The notes under the pieces: model-generated
The model's database searches: none
What the model was told of the DNA's origin: nothing
What the model saw: the letters and a program-made list of their open reading frames with translations, nothing else
Translations under genes and position numbers: made by a program
NCBI GenBank assembly: GCA_038496445.1
Contig: JALMLS010000165.1
Coordinates: 62,001 to 126,000, forward strand
Length of the DNA: 64,000 nucleotides
Source: Trichosphaerium sp. ATCC 40318
Lineage: Eukaryota > Discosea > Flabellinia > Trichosidae
Direction: 5' to 3'
Shown: piece by piece, positions 34,980 to 46,151 of the stretch
How the letters are laid out: each line of letters starts with the position of its first letter
Position numbering within the stretch: position 1 is the first letter of the stretch

Positions 34980-36041
34980 CTAGTTTGTGAAGTTATTTAA
35001 TTGTTCATTTGAACATTCCAAAGTGTTTGGAGTAGCTGATGTAACCTCATTGTTTTCGATTGTTAATTTCTCAGCAGCGTCTGTTGATTTTGTATCTTCC
35101 ATTGGTTTGTCTTGACTTGTACTTTCTATTGTTTCACCCGTTGTATCTTTGTTATGCTCGCTTTCTTCTTTTACAGTAGCACTAAACTTAATAAGTGGCT
35201 GTACATTGAAGGAAATTTGTACGGGATCTCAGAATCGTGGACGTTCTCTTTCAAATTGTCATTTTTAGTCGTTCCAACTGGTTGCTCCAATTGTTTTGTG
35301 TTATCAATAGGAGTATCAGGAGTAAGATCTAACATTGTAACATCTTTCACACCATCTTCAGTGTCCGTTAATACATTGACATTACAGGCCACGTGCATGT
35401 TTTGTGAGAAATCTAAAGTTAGAATCAGTGCCGGCAAAGTGAACGTTGTTGAGAGATGTACAATTGGAAATAAGCTGCCGAATAAAACCTTTTTTGACGA
35501 ACAAGTCTGCGTTTCTGGTTGCAACAATATCAGGGATTATATTTTGGCGTAATAAGTTCATGTCACTCTCAGTACAAATGATAATTCTGTCATTCGAAAA
35601 CCATTTCATAAGAAACGGATCACTGTTTTACAAGGTGTTAGCAGCTATTATATTATGCATAAAGAGCTTACTCTAATACACTTAAGTATCCTCCAATATG
35701 AATTCTTTTATCAGCTTGAGGTGATAGAGGAAGAATTATGATTGTAAAGTTTGATGGTAGTTTTCCTAAAGACAGCTTTGTTTTAGGTGTTGTTAGTTTT
35801 GTAGACTCAAGTCACCTTCGTTAAGATTTGCTATTGCTTCTAGGGCATCTGTTTGATGGTTCAATCGCCCATCAAGTCTATCAAAGAAGATATCGCTTCG
35901 TGAGGTATCAGCGAAGAAAAAAAAGTAGTTATGTTTGTTGTTGACGCTTGGCTGTTGAGAACACGTGATATTGAATGGTTTTAGAGCTAAAGAAATATTG
36001 CTCGCGTAAAATGGATCAGAGCTCGCAAAGTAAGTAACCAT
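34980..36041 (-). CDS. Partner gene of IFI44-like GTPase, copy 2 (long form)
   Basis: ATG 36041 (MVTYFASSDPFYASNISLAL), about five exons, stop at 34980-34982. The core exon is almost identical in DNA to copy 1. Exon 3 reads FLMKWFSNDRIIICTESDMN, then LLRQNIIPDIVATRNADLFV. After a further intron the protein gains a tail rich in T, D, E and N (TDTEDGVKDVTMLDLTPDTP; KEESEHNKDTTGETIESTSQ) ending ECSNEQLNNFTN, about 300 residues in all. The tail looks disordered. Splicing at 35400-35470 and at about 35186-35227 (a 41-nt intron) is inferred from frame. Family unknown. Confidence 0.6.
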
Positions 36042-36412
36042 CGAAGGGTAGCGTTCTTCACCCCTATTTCTTTATAATTGACAAGCACGTGACTTAAACA
36101 AACTGGCTACAACCAAATAACGACAACTCAGTCGGAATCTCAACCTCACAGAACGTAGGGTACATTATGACATAATATACCTTACACATAAGTACGTTAC
36201 AGCTCAGTTCCTTACAGCTCAGTTCCTTACAGCAACTTGTGGATGGCCTAAGAATACTATTCAGTTAAAATACCTGGCCTCGACTTTAAACCAGCTACTG
36301 CACTCTTCCGTTACGTGTTGTTACAGCTGTAGACAATATGACTTTGACCATCAAAAACTAACGAACAACAATCCAACTACAAAACTTTAAAAACACCTAC
36401 CAGACGCAACAC
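36042..36412. promoter_or_regulatory. Shared divergent promoter of pair 2
   Basis: This separates the divergent pair 36041 (-) and 36413 (+). It is a partial inverse copy of the promoter of pair 1. It has a 15-bp tandem duplication, AGCTCAGTTCCTTAC at 36201-36215 and 36216-36230, where pair 1 has one unit. One CACGTG lies near 36088. Confidence 0.5.
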
Positions 36413-37410
36413 ATGTCAGAACCAGCAACACAAGCATACAACGTACTTCTAATGGGAGATAACCATAGCGGCAAAAGCAGTATTGGTAACACGTTCGGTC
36501 ATGAACTTGCTGAATGGGATATTCCAAAGCTGCCAGCTGGGAGAAAGGGTGCACGTGGTACAAACAATTTAGGGCGACACATGGTACGGTACTATCATCG
36601 CAACCTGAAATCTATGTTTACTATTTCAATAGATAGAATGTATGAAGCCAATACAGTACAAACGTGAGAGTTGTGAGCCCAAGATACTCAACTTTTTTGA
36701 TACAGCTGGAAGGAAGTTTAGCGTGCCTCTATCAGAAGGTGATATTCTACTTCTCAAACAACTTATTGCAGGGATGAAAGTTGTACGTTTTCATGTTGTA
36801 ACTGTAAGCGCACATTTCTGACTTGTACGGATTATTAGGGTACCGACTTGACAAGCAACAAGTGGATTGATGCTGGCACCAATTCAGACAATAAGATTGA
36901 TCACATCATTCTAGTTGTGAGTGCTGAGACTATTTGTAAGAAAGTAACGTGCGTGTATTTCGCAGGAACCGCCTGACTTAGTTTTAAAAAAAAAAAGGAT
37001 AACTTACACTACTGGTTCGAAAGGATGGTTTAGCGACACGAGGAAAACCCATACCAAAACCACATATGAAATATCTATTGAAGAAGTCAAGTTCATAAAG
37101 GAACTGTACAATGAGAGTATGAAAAGACTTGGTGGAGGTACTACTTTTTGTTCAAGGCCAACTCTTTCTCTGAATTGAACTTCTCTTTTTTTTCATAGCC
37201 TTCTACCCAATTGTTTGCTGCACGCACATGGACAAGGTACCAAATGATAAGGTAGATGATATCAAGCAGGCCTTGAGATTAATGGTTCATGAGACCAACG
37301 TGTTTTTTGTATCTACTTGGGGACTAGATAGAGATATTGAAAAGTACAGAGAGACTTTCAACTTAATGGCACTTAAGATCGTAATGGATGTTGACCAGGC
37401 ATCAAAATAA
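36413..37410 (+). CDS. IFI44-like P-loop GTPase, copy 2
   Basis: ATG 36413 (MSEPATQAYNVLLMGDNHSG), about five exons, stop 37408-37410. Motifs parallel copy 1: GDNHSGKSS, LNFFDTAGRKFSVPLSEGDI, NKIDHIILVVSAETICKK, CCTHMDKVPNDKVDD, then VFFVSTWGLDRDIEKY. It ends at DVDQASK with no membrane helix. Identity to copy 1 is high but clearly lower than that of the core exon of the partner gene. GTP hydrolysis is expected from the intact motifs but not shown; IFI44 itself is poorly understood. Confidence 0.75.
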
Positions 37411-37558
37411 ACGTAACACTTCATAGCTCTCCATCATACTGAGATAGTAATAAACGAATTTAACTTTTATAAAACTTGCCACGTGTTTGCCATTCATTAC
37501 CTTAAGTCAACAAACAAACTTAGCTAAGGCAACAGAACTTTCGGAACTTCTACACAAA

Positions 37559-38463
37559 ATGCAGCTTCTACTAGTTCTTTCCTTTGTAGCAATCACATTC
37601 GCACAAATCTACCCAATTCCTCCTGCTTTTAAAAGCGTTCAGTTCGAGTTTACCTCAACAGAAGTTTCCAGTGGTAGATCTGCAACTAGCAATGGTACAA
37701 TGGCGTACATGGGTTCAAATCCAAAGGAGTTCAAATACGTACGCAAAGCACTCCAAAATCGAAACCTACGCTCCCACACGCGACCAATTCTTCTTCTATG
37801 TGTCTAACTTGCATTTGTCGTCAAGTTTGTAACAGCTACAACTGAAGGCCTGACGAGTACAGACGTAGTCATCCAAACATCCTCAAATGTATGTACAGCG
37901 TTATCTTTTCAGTTTCCAACCAAGACTAGCTTGTTGCAGCGAAGTCTTTAAAACAGCAAAATTAGCGCTATCTTAGACGTTATTCTTACTTTTAATTCAA
38001 GAGAACTGAATACAGCACTACCGTTGCAACTGGCAAGTGCCGATCTGCTTCTCAACCACTACCAAACCCAGCAGACCCAGTATGCAACTGGTCTAAAGTA
38101 CGACTTGTTTAGAAGCTTAATTGCGCACTGTCAACTCTACTAATGACTTTGTTATAGACAGGAAACAAGTGGATACAAGCTTGTTCTGGTGTTGATCTAA
38201 ATGTTATCTCGCATGTAGCACTTGATAAAAACGGAGATATCAGCTCTATCTTGGTTGAAATAACTGTTCACCGTAGAGTTTCTAGTGCTAAATACACTGT
38301 AACAAAGACTCTTGCTCCACCTACAGATGCTACATTCGCTGTACGTCTTTGTTTTTAACGTTGCTGTTGAAGTCAATTAACAAACAATATTTCACGTGTT
38401 TGTTTTCTGATGTTATGAACTTGTTACTGATCTCTTCGTTGTCAGGTACCATCGGATTGTTGA
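37559..38463 (+). CDS. Small secreted protein, family copy 2
   Basis: ATG 37559 gives the signal peptide MQLLLVLSFVAITFAQ. Exons then read SVQFEFTSTEVSSGRSATSN, GTMAYMGS, FVTATTEGLTSTDVVIQTSS, RTEYSTTVATGKCRSASQPL, TGNKWIQACSGVDLNVISHV, LDKNGDISSILVEITVHRRV and KTLAPPTDATFA, ending VPSDC and a stop at 38461-38463. Every intron position corresponds to copy 1 (14177-15296). Mature protein of about 190 residues with several Cys, probably disulfide-bonded. No family name known to me. It lies just downstream of the IFI44-like gene on the same strand, with its own promoter region. Confidence 0.8.
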
Positions 38464-38884
38464 GAGCACCCTTTAAAATATGTCATACAATAACATACTG
38501 CTCACTGGATGCTAATTGTGAGCATTTAATAAAGTTATATTGTATGTTTTTTTCAATTGTTCTCAACATATAAACAAGACAGGAATTTTAGGACGAAAAT
38601 ACATGTAGAAACAACTTTAACTTGTGACTTACAAATAATGGCTTATTTTCACAACGGCTATGCAGGATTCCGTAAACCTTTAGCGTTGTTGCACATGGTA
38701 TGTATACATTGTGAAACAAGAGCCAGGAGTTGATTACTACGTGTAAGTTGTTCGAAATTATTCTCGCAGTTTTTTCTGCAGACAAAATAATTTAAATGGC
38801 GGTTGTAGTCTTACTTCTTCTACTTCTTGGTAGCAATTGTTGCCTATTTTATGCTGGTGAGTTACATATTTTTAAAAACTAGTC
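38464..38884. other. Intergenic with one tiny signal-peptide-like ORF
   Basis: ATG 38796 begins MAVVVLLLLLLGSNCCLFYA followed by a GTGAGT donor-like site; as read through, it stops at 38882. It could be a first exon encoding a signal peptide, but I found no matching second exon before the F-box gene at 38885. Confidence 0.25.
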
Positions 38885-39563
38885 ATGAGTTTGCTTGATT
38901 TGCCATTTGAACTTCAGCTACTTATTATAAGCGCTGATCACAGTATTTACTGTATATGGCCTTTATTTTCGAAAATAGCTGCTACCACAACCAGATATGA
39001 TAATAATCTAAACAAACATGGTCAGTTCAGGCGATGTAGTACAAAACCAAGTCATCACAAGGTAGGTAGAACATTATAAAAAAAACAGCATAAGAAATGT
39101 TGATTTTGTCCCTGACACGTGCTTCAGATCACCAACTTTAGTTAAAGATAATTATGTGTAATTAATACAAGTTTTTTAGTTGTATGCATACAGTGAAATA
39201 CAATATGAGTATGCTGTCTTTGAACATGGATTATTAACTGGAGAATACAAGAAGACTGATTCAAAAGGCACAATACTTGCGAAAGAGAACTATGTGAAAG
39301 GACTTAAACATGGTTGCTCTGAAACACGTTCGGGTAATGGAGCGATATTAATTGAAGGAGAATATCATAAAGGATCAAAGCATGGAGAATTTTGGAGTTA
39401 TAGATATGATGGACAAGTGATTGATGTGAAATATTATCTTGCAGGTGTAAGTGTAGATCACGATACTTTTCAACAAGGTGACGAGCTACTAAAATCTAAA
39501 AGTGTATGTGATATTGCTCATTACTTAGTATTGAGATCAATTATTCAGTGTAACTCTACATAA
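38885..39563 (+). CDS. F-box-like protein with YwqK/MORN-type repeats, copy 2
   Basis: ATG 38885; exon 1 to 39060, one intron, exon 2 from about 39180 to stop 39561-39563. The N-terminus, LDLPFELQLLIISADHSIYC then IWPLFSKIAATTTRYDNNLN, aligns with copies at 17317 and 58941. Exon 2 has about four degenerate repeats (GLLTGEYKKTDSKGTILAKE; GLKHGCSETRSGNG; GSKHGEFWSYRYDGQ). The repeat array is shorter and less regular than in the other two copies, and this is the only one with an intron between F-box and repeats. It ends with a unique non-repeat segment (DIAHYLVLRSIIQCNST). Confidence 0.75.
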
Positions 39564-39681
39564 TACTACTTATTGCAAAAAGACGTAAAAGTGTAACCAA
39601 GTTGACCTATTGATTAAATACTTTAGCATATGAGTAACAGTGGTTAACCACGTTAGATTGATTTACTTAATACAATAAATT

Positions 39682-40798
39682 TCATTGTATGCAACAACGT
39701 TTTGCTTCATTTGATGTTTTGCAGCGTCCCTTTTTTGTTCTGCTTTCAAATGCATACACTGCTTCATGAAACACTTTGTAGGAAAATAAGAGGAAGCAAA
39801 AAGAAACGGTAGAAGAAATATGAAATAGTAGCATACCTTTAACAACACCTTCACCAGAAATATTATCTATCTCACCATAATAAAAAGCCTAATAGAAATA
39901 TCAGCAACAAGAACACGTGATACTATCCTTGAAGAACCGAGGGCCATTTTTTCTTCAACATTTTTTATCACTTACACCTATCTTATTTGCCATCTCGGTG
40001 CCTTCTTTTGAGGTTATGAGTGACATATCATCTTTATTCTTAATGTAAAATGTGAGGGAAGTCCATAGCCTAAATAACGTACAGACAATGCTGCTTCTCT
40101 GTCATCCTTTTTGATCCCAACAACTATATAAGATGCATGCCTGGTATGTTTCGATTTACTAATTTCCTTAAACCACTGTTCTTTATTAGATTCTTCAAAG
40201 CTGATATACTACAAAGATAACGTACTTTATCTTCCACATTCACGAATGACTGACGGTCAACAAGCGAGAAGCAAAGCACAAACACACCCTATCAAAAAAT
40301 AACATGTCAAAATAATGGTGTTCAGAAAACGTGTTTGATAGCGAACCGTGGTTGGGTACTCCAGGATACGTAGTTGTTTGAACTCATCGCTGTGGAAAAT
40401 GTCCATTATTTCTATTTATCTGTTAATAACAAACACAGTGGAAACCACATGTCACCAAGGTTCGCTTTTCTTTGAATTGTACTTTCTTTTGAACTTAAAC
40501 AGCGTTTTTATCGCTACCCAGTTGTGCAAGAAGATTGCAAACAATTCTCTAAGAGCTACATACCTATTACTGTGCTGTCATCTGCTTTATACTCGTATTT
40601 GTGGTACACCCCAGCTACACTTCCGAGATCAGCGTCTGCGGGCTGTTCTTTGTTAACTATGAAGTCCACACGCTTCGCTAGATGCGATTTACCTTTGTTT
40701 TTATTTAGGTGTCATAGTTTCTAAATACACTGGGTATTACCCACTCTTGCATCTCCTAGAAGCAATACTTTGATAGCAGAACCCTTATTCTCGCTCAT
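39682..40798 (-). CDS. Rho-like small GTPase, prenylated, with divergent G3 motif
   Basis: ATG 40798 (MSENKGSAIKVLLLGDARVG); an intron splits the P-loop GDARVG|KS. After the switch region comes EIMDIFHSDEFKQLRILEYP, then GVFVLCFSLVDRQSF, a G4-like VVGIKKDD, then TSKEGTEMANKIG, ISGEGVVKVFHEAVYAF and the C-terminus KRCCIQ, a CaaX box. Order and C-terminus are Rho/Rac-like, but DTAG is replaced by D-I-F-H and TKxD by IKKD, so hydrolysis may be weak. About seven introns. One at 40209-40225 would be only 17 nt; an alternative 36-nt intron starting GTGAAT also keeps the frame. A RhoGEF gene lies at 8.3-13.5 kb. Confidence 0.75.
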
Positions 40799-41579
40799 TG
40801 AAGTTACTTTGACCTAAACCGCGCCAATAAACCTTAAAAGTGTTTAAATATCCTTCACGAGCCGTGGTAGTTTGTATGTAGCAGCGGAAACAAAAGAGTT
40901 ACTATTATTAAACGCATTCAGTGAAGGTGCCAGGACTTGGCTACACTACAGTGCATGTTGTTGACTGTGTTTTTTCCTTGCATTAGTTTGAAAGATTGAT
41001 AGTTTCTTTTGTTAAATTATGAATGATCAAAACAAATAAAGACATGCACTTTGTACTTCTGTTCTCTTGCAACAACAAGAACTCGGAATCTGGAAATTAG
41101 GACGTGAAAATATGAAACAGATCAATGTGATAGCACGTAAGCACTGACGTATAGAGGATAAGGCTCTGTACAATATAGTGCAAAACAAAACCAGTAGCAT
41201 AATATTTCCATAGTGGCCACGTGCTCTACATACTGGCTGTTAACGCTGCTTCAACATAAAATGGATTATTTGCTTGGAAGTGATAGAAAATATAGGTGGT
41301 ACACATTCACGTGACACTCAGTACATTGAAAAACAATGCCACTCTTTTTTTTTGCAATTTTTATAAGCCGCTTATCGAGTCAATGCAGACAAGTGCTTGG
41401 CGCAGATAGATAAATTCGAAGGAAGATATCAGTGTTCGTATAACTCATTCCAAAAACTAAACTGACCTTAATATCTTCGAATTAAGTAATACAACACCGC
41501 CGCAAGTCGTACATTGTACAAGGTAAACTTCTACGCGTCCGTAATGCTTGTCTCACGTATTCGCTAGACGATTTTTTGA
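40799..41579. other. Divergent intergenic region, no gene seen
   Basis: This lies between the Rho-like gene and the membrane-protein gene. It carries two CACGTG hexamers (near 41219 and 41311) but no convincing open frame. Confidence 0.4.
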
Positions 41580-44431
41580 ATGATGCAGGTGTATCTAATA
41601 ACTGTCTTATACGCACTTACATGCGCCGCAACAGGTAATTTGCGTCTTTTAAACTCTTTTCCCATTAATCTCGCGCTATACTCAACACGAACGTTTAAAA
41701 CACGCAAAACTACCCCCTTTGAACTACAAACAAACGTTTTAAACTTTTTGGGAGTTGACGTCATTTTTGCCAAAACCAGCGATTTATAGAAACCACCGAA
41801 GCAAGAAAGAGTACATCTCCACCAAAGCGTTATTGCAATTACTCGCTTTTTTTTTTGGTTTTCTCAGTTTTGACGTTTCTTTAGTTTTGACGCCAATGGG
41901 AGTTAATTTCACGACTTCTACCAAGGTTGAATCAATGGTATGGAGAAAAACTTCAGAGAAATTACTTGTGGGAGTAGATGGGAGTGTTTTAGAGTTCGAT
42001 CCGTCTACAGGTAAATAATTTAATACATGAAATTAATCAAAACCAAAGTACTGCTCTTTGTGTGGTTGGTGTATACAATCAAACGCTCGACACATGTTGT
42101 TACATTGTGTTGGAGAATCCAACAAACCATCACACCACTATTGATTGTAGATACCAACCACATAAGTCATACAATTCAAACAAGTTGCAGTAGTCGAAAG
42201 CTGGTTTTGTTTTTGTTGAACTTGGATTTCCATAGTGGATTTGTTTCAATTGTTCTTTGTTTTATTAACATTGGTTGTAGGGCAAGTTACTGAAGTAATT
42301 AGCACCACTGAAACAGAGGATACCATACCACGAGGTAAAAAATACGTCAGCTTTATAACCTTTTTTTGTACTGTCGAAAAACCACTTAGTTTAGAGCCTT
42401 CAATTGATTTTAATATTACTCTTAGGTATCGCTATTCGTGGAAATGACGAGTATTTATATACCGGAGGACTAAATACAGGCGGAAACCGTGACAGAAACA
42501 TGGTAAGTGCCGCTTTCGAAAGTGTTTAATTAGCTTCAGTGAACGAGACCTAACTAACTTTGATTTACCATGAATACCCTCCCCGTTCCTCATAAACTAA
42601 TTTTTTACTAAAGGCTGTATTCGATATGAATGACTTTGGGTTTAATCAGCAGTTCAAACTTTATAAAGGTTCAAGAAGAGAAAATACAAGACAAATTGCT
42701 ATTAGTGATAATAACGAGTATTTACTGGTATCAATATATGACGAACCAGAACAAGGATTGCATGTGATGAGGTTCGAAGACGGTGAAGAAGAACCTGATC
42801 ATATTGCTTTCCTTGAAGCAAAAAAGAATGAGGAGTTTGTCCAGGTAAGACATGTGTATCTCTTGTTTCTTATGAACCATCTCATTTATTTACGCATTGA
42901 AAACCAGGCATGTGCTTTCTTTGGTAACAGAATATTCACAGCAATTGATAATCAAGTTTGGAGGTTTAATAATGTTGGTACAACATTTTACGAGACTATA
43001 CAACTGAACGCCAATTTCAACAAGGCAAAACTATTTTTTCGGGTTTTTTTCTTAATAGTATTGATCATTTATTCTTTCCTTTTCAGGTTCCGTTCCAACA
43101 GGTGAAGAGGATCTACATGACGAATTTGTAGAATTTGGTCAATCTCTACCGAACACAATTACAAGCTTAGCAGCTATTGCTAATAATGCTGTTCTAGCAA
43201 CAACAACTTCTTCTGTTTTTCTTGTTACTTCAACTGGTATGTCCTTGTTCTTTAAGTTGTGACGTATTTAAAAAGGCTTTAATACTTATTGTATACTATC
43301 AAGGCATTCAGAATCTTGAGCAAAACAGTAATGTTGCATTTGACGATTCTGACACTATCACAATACGGCCATCTGATAACACTGTGTGGATATCAGACGG
43401 TAACTTTGTTGCTGGTTATTATTATGGCACACCACCCACAGAAAGTCCAACTACTTTGCCACCTACTACATCACCGCCAACCACTGAACCTCCAACCACG
43501 GAACCTCCTACTACATTACCTCCTACCACTGAACCTCCTACTACGGAACCTCCAACCACTGAACCTCCTACTACAGAACCCCCAACAACACTGCCCCCAA
43601 CATTGAGACCAACAACTGTTGCGCCTAGCGTCAACAAATCTTGTGCTTTTATAGGAGGTGTTCAAAATGGATCGGAGTGCCTTTGTGGAGGAACCACAGC
43701 AGATATTGAAAATGTTCAGTGCTCAAACGGTACATGGACCATAAAGGAATCGTATGAGATCCCTCCTTTCGTGTTATTAAAGGCGCCTATCAACATACAA
43801 GGTAACAAATTGTTGAGTTTTTTTTTTGGACTTGGAAATGTTCGTCTATTAACTGTTTCTTTGCTTTAGGTAGCCTCAACTGGACAAATGGTGTTATTGT
43901 CTTTACTACCCCAGATTCAACGATAAATGTGTCCGGGTGTATCTCAGTTCAAGGTATGCGGAGTCACTTGGTCTTTTATTAAATTAAGTGTTTAGATGCT
44001 GAGGTATCACTTAACAACACAAACGGATTTCAAAACGGAGATTCTGTTGTTCTTGTGTCTTATGACCAAGCATGTCCTGAGATCGAAGAATTACCTACTA
44101 TAACTATTCTAGATAGTGACTGTAAACGAGCTTCAGGTATCTATGGTACGTAGTATGAACACAAATTCCAAAAATTGCTTTCAGAAAAAAAAACTCACAC
44201 AATTTATTAGATTCAAACAAACTTGTTGTCTCCTTTGATGTGTCATCATGTGACACATCAAACAAGAAATACTTAATACCTGTACTCGTAGGTATCTCTG
44301 GAGTACTGTTATTAATTACAGTGATTATTATCATAGTAGCAATTGTTGTACAACCAGCATGGTTATTTCCTTATAGAAGAAGACCAAAACATATTTACCA
44401 TGGTGATACCATGTTTGTGATTGCAGAGTAA
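41580..44431 (+). CDS. Type I membrane protein with propeller-like ectodomain and Thr/Pro stalk
   Basis: ATG 41580 gives a signal peptide (MMQVYLITVLYALTCAAT). About 11 exons encode an ectodomain whose repeated strand patterns (SEKLLVGVDGSVLEFDPSTG; NDEYLYTGGLNTGG; NRIFTAIDNQVWRFNN; DNTVWISDGNFVAGY) suggest a beta-propeller. Then a stalk of PTTEPPTT-type repeats (43430-43615), a Cys-rich segment (CAFIGG, CLCGG, VQCSNGTW), more N-glycosylation sites (NWTNG, INVSG), a membrane helix (VLVGISGVLLLITVIIIIVA) and a short cytosolic tail with HIYHGDTMFVIAE at the end. It looks like an adhesion or recognition receptor. Stop at 44429-44431. No orthologue known to me. Confidence 0.75.
43430..43615 (+). 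repeat. In-frame Thr/Pro mucin-like repeat
   Basis: About nine copies of an 18-21-nt unit coding PTTEPPTT or PTTLPP lie within the receptor gene. Silent differences between units indicate repeated slippage plus drift. It probably forms an O-glycosylated, extended stalk and is expected to vary in length between strains. Confidence 0.85.
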
Positions 44432-44945
44432 CTTCACTCTCTTTGCGCTATTTTATGGTATACTTGCAAAAATACCAATTTTTAATAAATACATACAACT
44501 ACTGTATCTATCTTGACCTCAACCTTTTGTCAAATACCATAAATGTGTCGTTTTGTTTTTACGATCCACACATACTATTAACGTAGAGCACATGACAAGT
44601 GACAACACTGCAGAATGAACATGGTATTAAAGCTATCAGCTAAGTATTGTATAGTTTAACAGGGTGTCAGTTGCAATTCATGATAAATGCAAATGTTTTA
44701 CCACTTGTCAGTGGTAATCCTCGAACACAACTTACCAGATTCAAACAAACTAGACTAGTACCATTTTATACATCCAAATGAGTATAATTGTTTGTACGTT
44801 TTTATTTTCAAGACTTTCCAAGCGTAATTATAATGGAACTAGTATGCGACTGGAAATCGGGTTAGTGTTTTTTGTGCAAAAATGTCACATACTTCTCTGG
44901 CTAGTCTTCTGGGAATTGTGGAAACCTATGCAGCTCCAAGCTTTC
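44432..44945. other. Convergent intergenic region
   Basis: This holds the 3' ends of the receptor and Ras genes. AATAAA lies near 44484. No further gene or RNA recognised. Confidence 0.4.
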
Positions 44946-45746
44946 TTACATCATAGTACACCGTCTTTTTCTTTTACCAATAGGCTCTGTTATATTTTTT
45001 GCCATCTTTCTAACAAGTTGATAAAAAGATTCTTCAATATTAACACGTGTTTTTGCTGACGTCTCAAAAAAATCAAGTTTATAATGTTTAGCAAGCTCTT
45101 GGCCTTCTGCTATTGATACTTTTCTATGTTCTTCAATATCTACTTTATTACCAACCAACACACCAGGAAACGAGTTCACACCCTTAACTCTAAAGCAAAA
45201 AGTGAGACATCCTAACGATTAAACCCAAATGGTTATGTTTTCTCAGAAATTTTCTGTCGTGCTCCTTCTCAGGAGTTACTGGACTTTAGGCTGTAATTAG
45301 TACCTGATAATGCTCTCACAATATTCTGGGATTTTTTCAAAGGATAATCGGCTTGTCATATCATACACAACATAAAATCCTTCGCAGGAACGTATGTACT
45401 ATTAAAAAAAAATGAGATTTCCAATGTTTTTTTTTCAAAATACCTCACCGTGTCATACATTGTAAAATACTCTTCTCTGCCAGCTGTATCAAGAATGCTC
45501 AATGTCACTTCTTCACCATCTACTTCGCATCGTTTACGGTACCTAAAGGGAGTAAGAGGCTTTGTGTAACGTAAAAAGGCTAAAAGAGCTCTAAATGGCT
45601 CAAAAGTTACTAAAACGTGTAGTGTAGTACTCATTTTCTATTGTTGGGTCGTAATCAGCGATAAATTTGTCTAGTGCTACTCGTAATGTTATGTTTGATT
45701 TTCCAACTCCGCCTTGTCCAAGAACTACTATATTGTGCATTGACAT
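44946..45746 (-). CDS. Ras GTPase with DTAGREEY switch II
   Basis: ATG 45746 (MSMHNIVVLGQGGVGKSNIT), four introns, stop 44946-44948, about 185 residues. Motifs: GQGGVGKS, DYDPTIENEYRK, SILDTAGREEYFTMYDT, FYVVYDMTSRLSFEKI, VGNKVDIEEHRKVS, ETSAKTRVNIEESF and the CaaX box KRRCTMM. It is a canonical membrane-anchored Ras except that the catalytic Gln of DTAGQEEY is Arg. In human Ras the equivalent change (Q61R) blocks GTP hydrolysis, so this protein may stay GTP-bound or depend on unusual regulation. The Ras-like gene at 0.07-0.96 kb keeps the Gln. Confidence 0.9.
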
Positions 45747-46151
45747 GCTAAAATCTGTGTTTGGTTGTGTGATGATAAAATAGAATTCATTGAACACTAG
45801 ACTGGACTTAACAATCAATAAGCCCGATTACTCGATTGATTCAACAAGACCAAAGAAGGCTTTTACCCATAAGAATAGAAGTTGAATCACAATGAGATAG
45901 GTTTACAGTATGACTGTACACCTCAATGCCTTGATACCTTCACCTGTTATTGATTGGGCAAAAGATAGGTCAATAGTGCATTAACACAAATAAGCGATTG
46001 CTGGAACCTGTGAAGTCTCTTAAATACGTCACAGTAAATAATAAGTGCCGAAAAACTATGCATGGGAGATACTGAACAGACAACTGTGAGTAAATATGTA
46101 AGTGTTAACTTGTTTATTTCTAGCCAACGTTGATGGTCGTCATACAACTAG
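45747..46151. other. Intergenic, nothing recognised
   Basis: Upstream region of the Ras gene and 3' flank of the F-box remnant. Open frames here are short and featureless. Confidence 0.4.

Noticed and set aside
35171-35527. 118-codon minus ORF as an independent gene
   Set aside because: Its C-terminal two-thirds is better explained as exons of the partner gene at 34980-36041 after a GT..AG intron; its first third overlaps the intron in the wrong frame.
43422-43637. Minus-strand ORF of Val/Gly repeats
   Set aside because: Exact antisense of the Thr/Pro repeat of the receptor gene, a by-product of the repeat.
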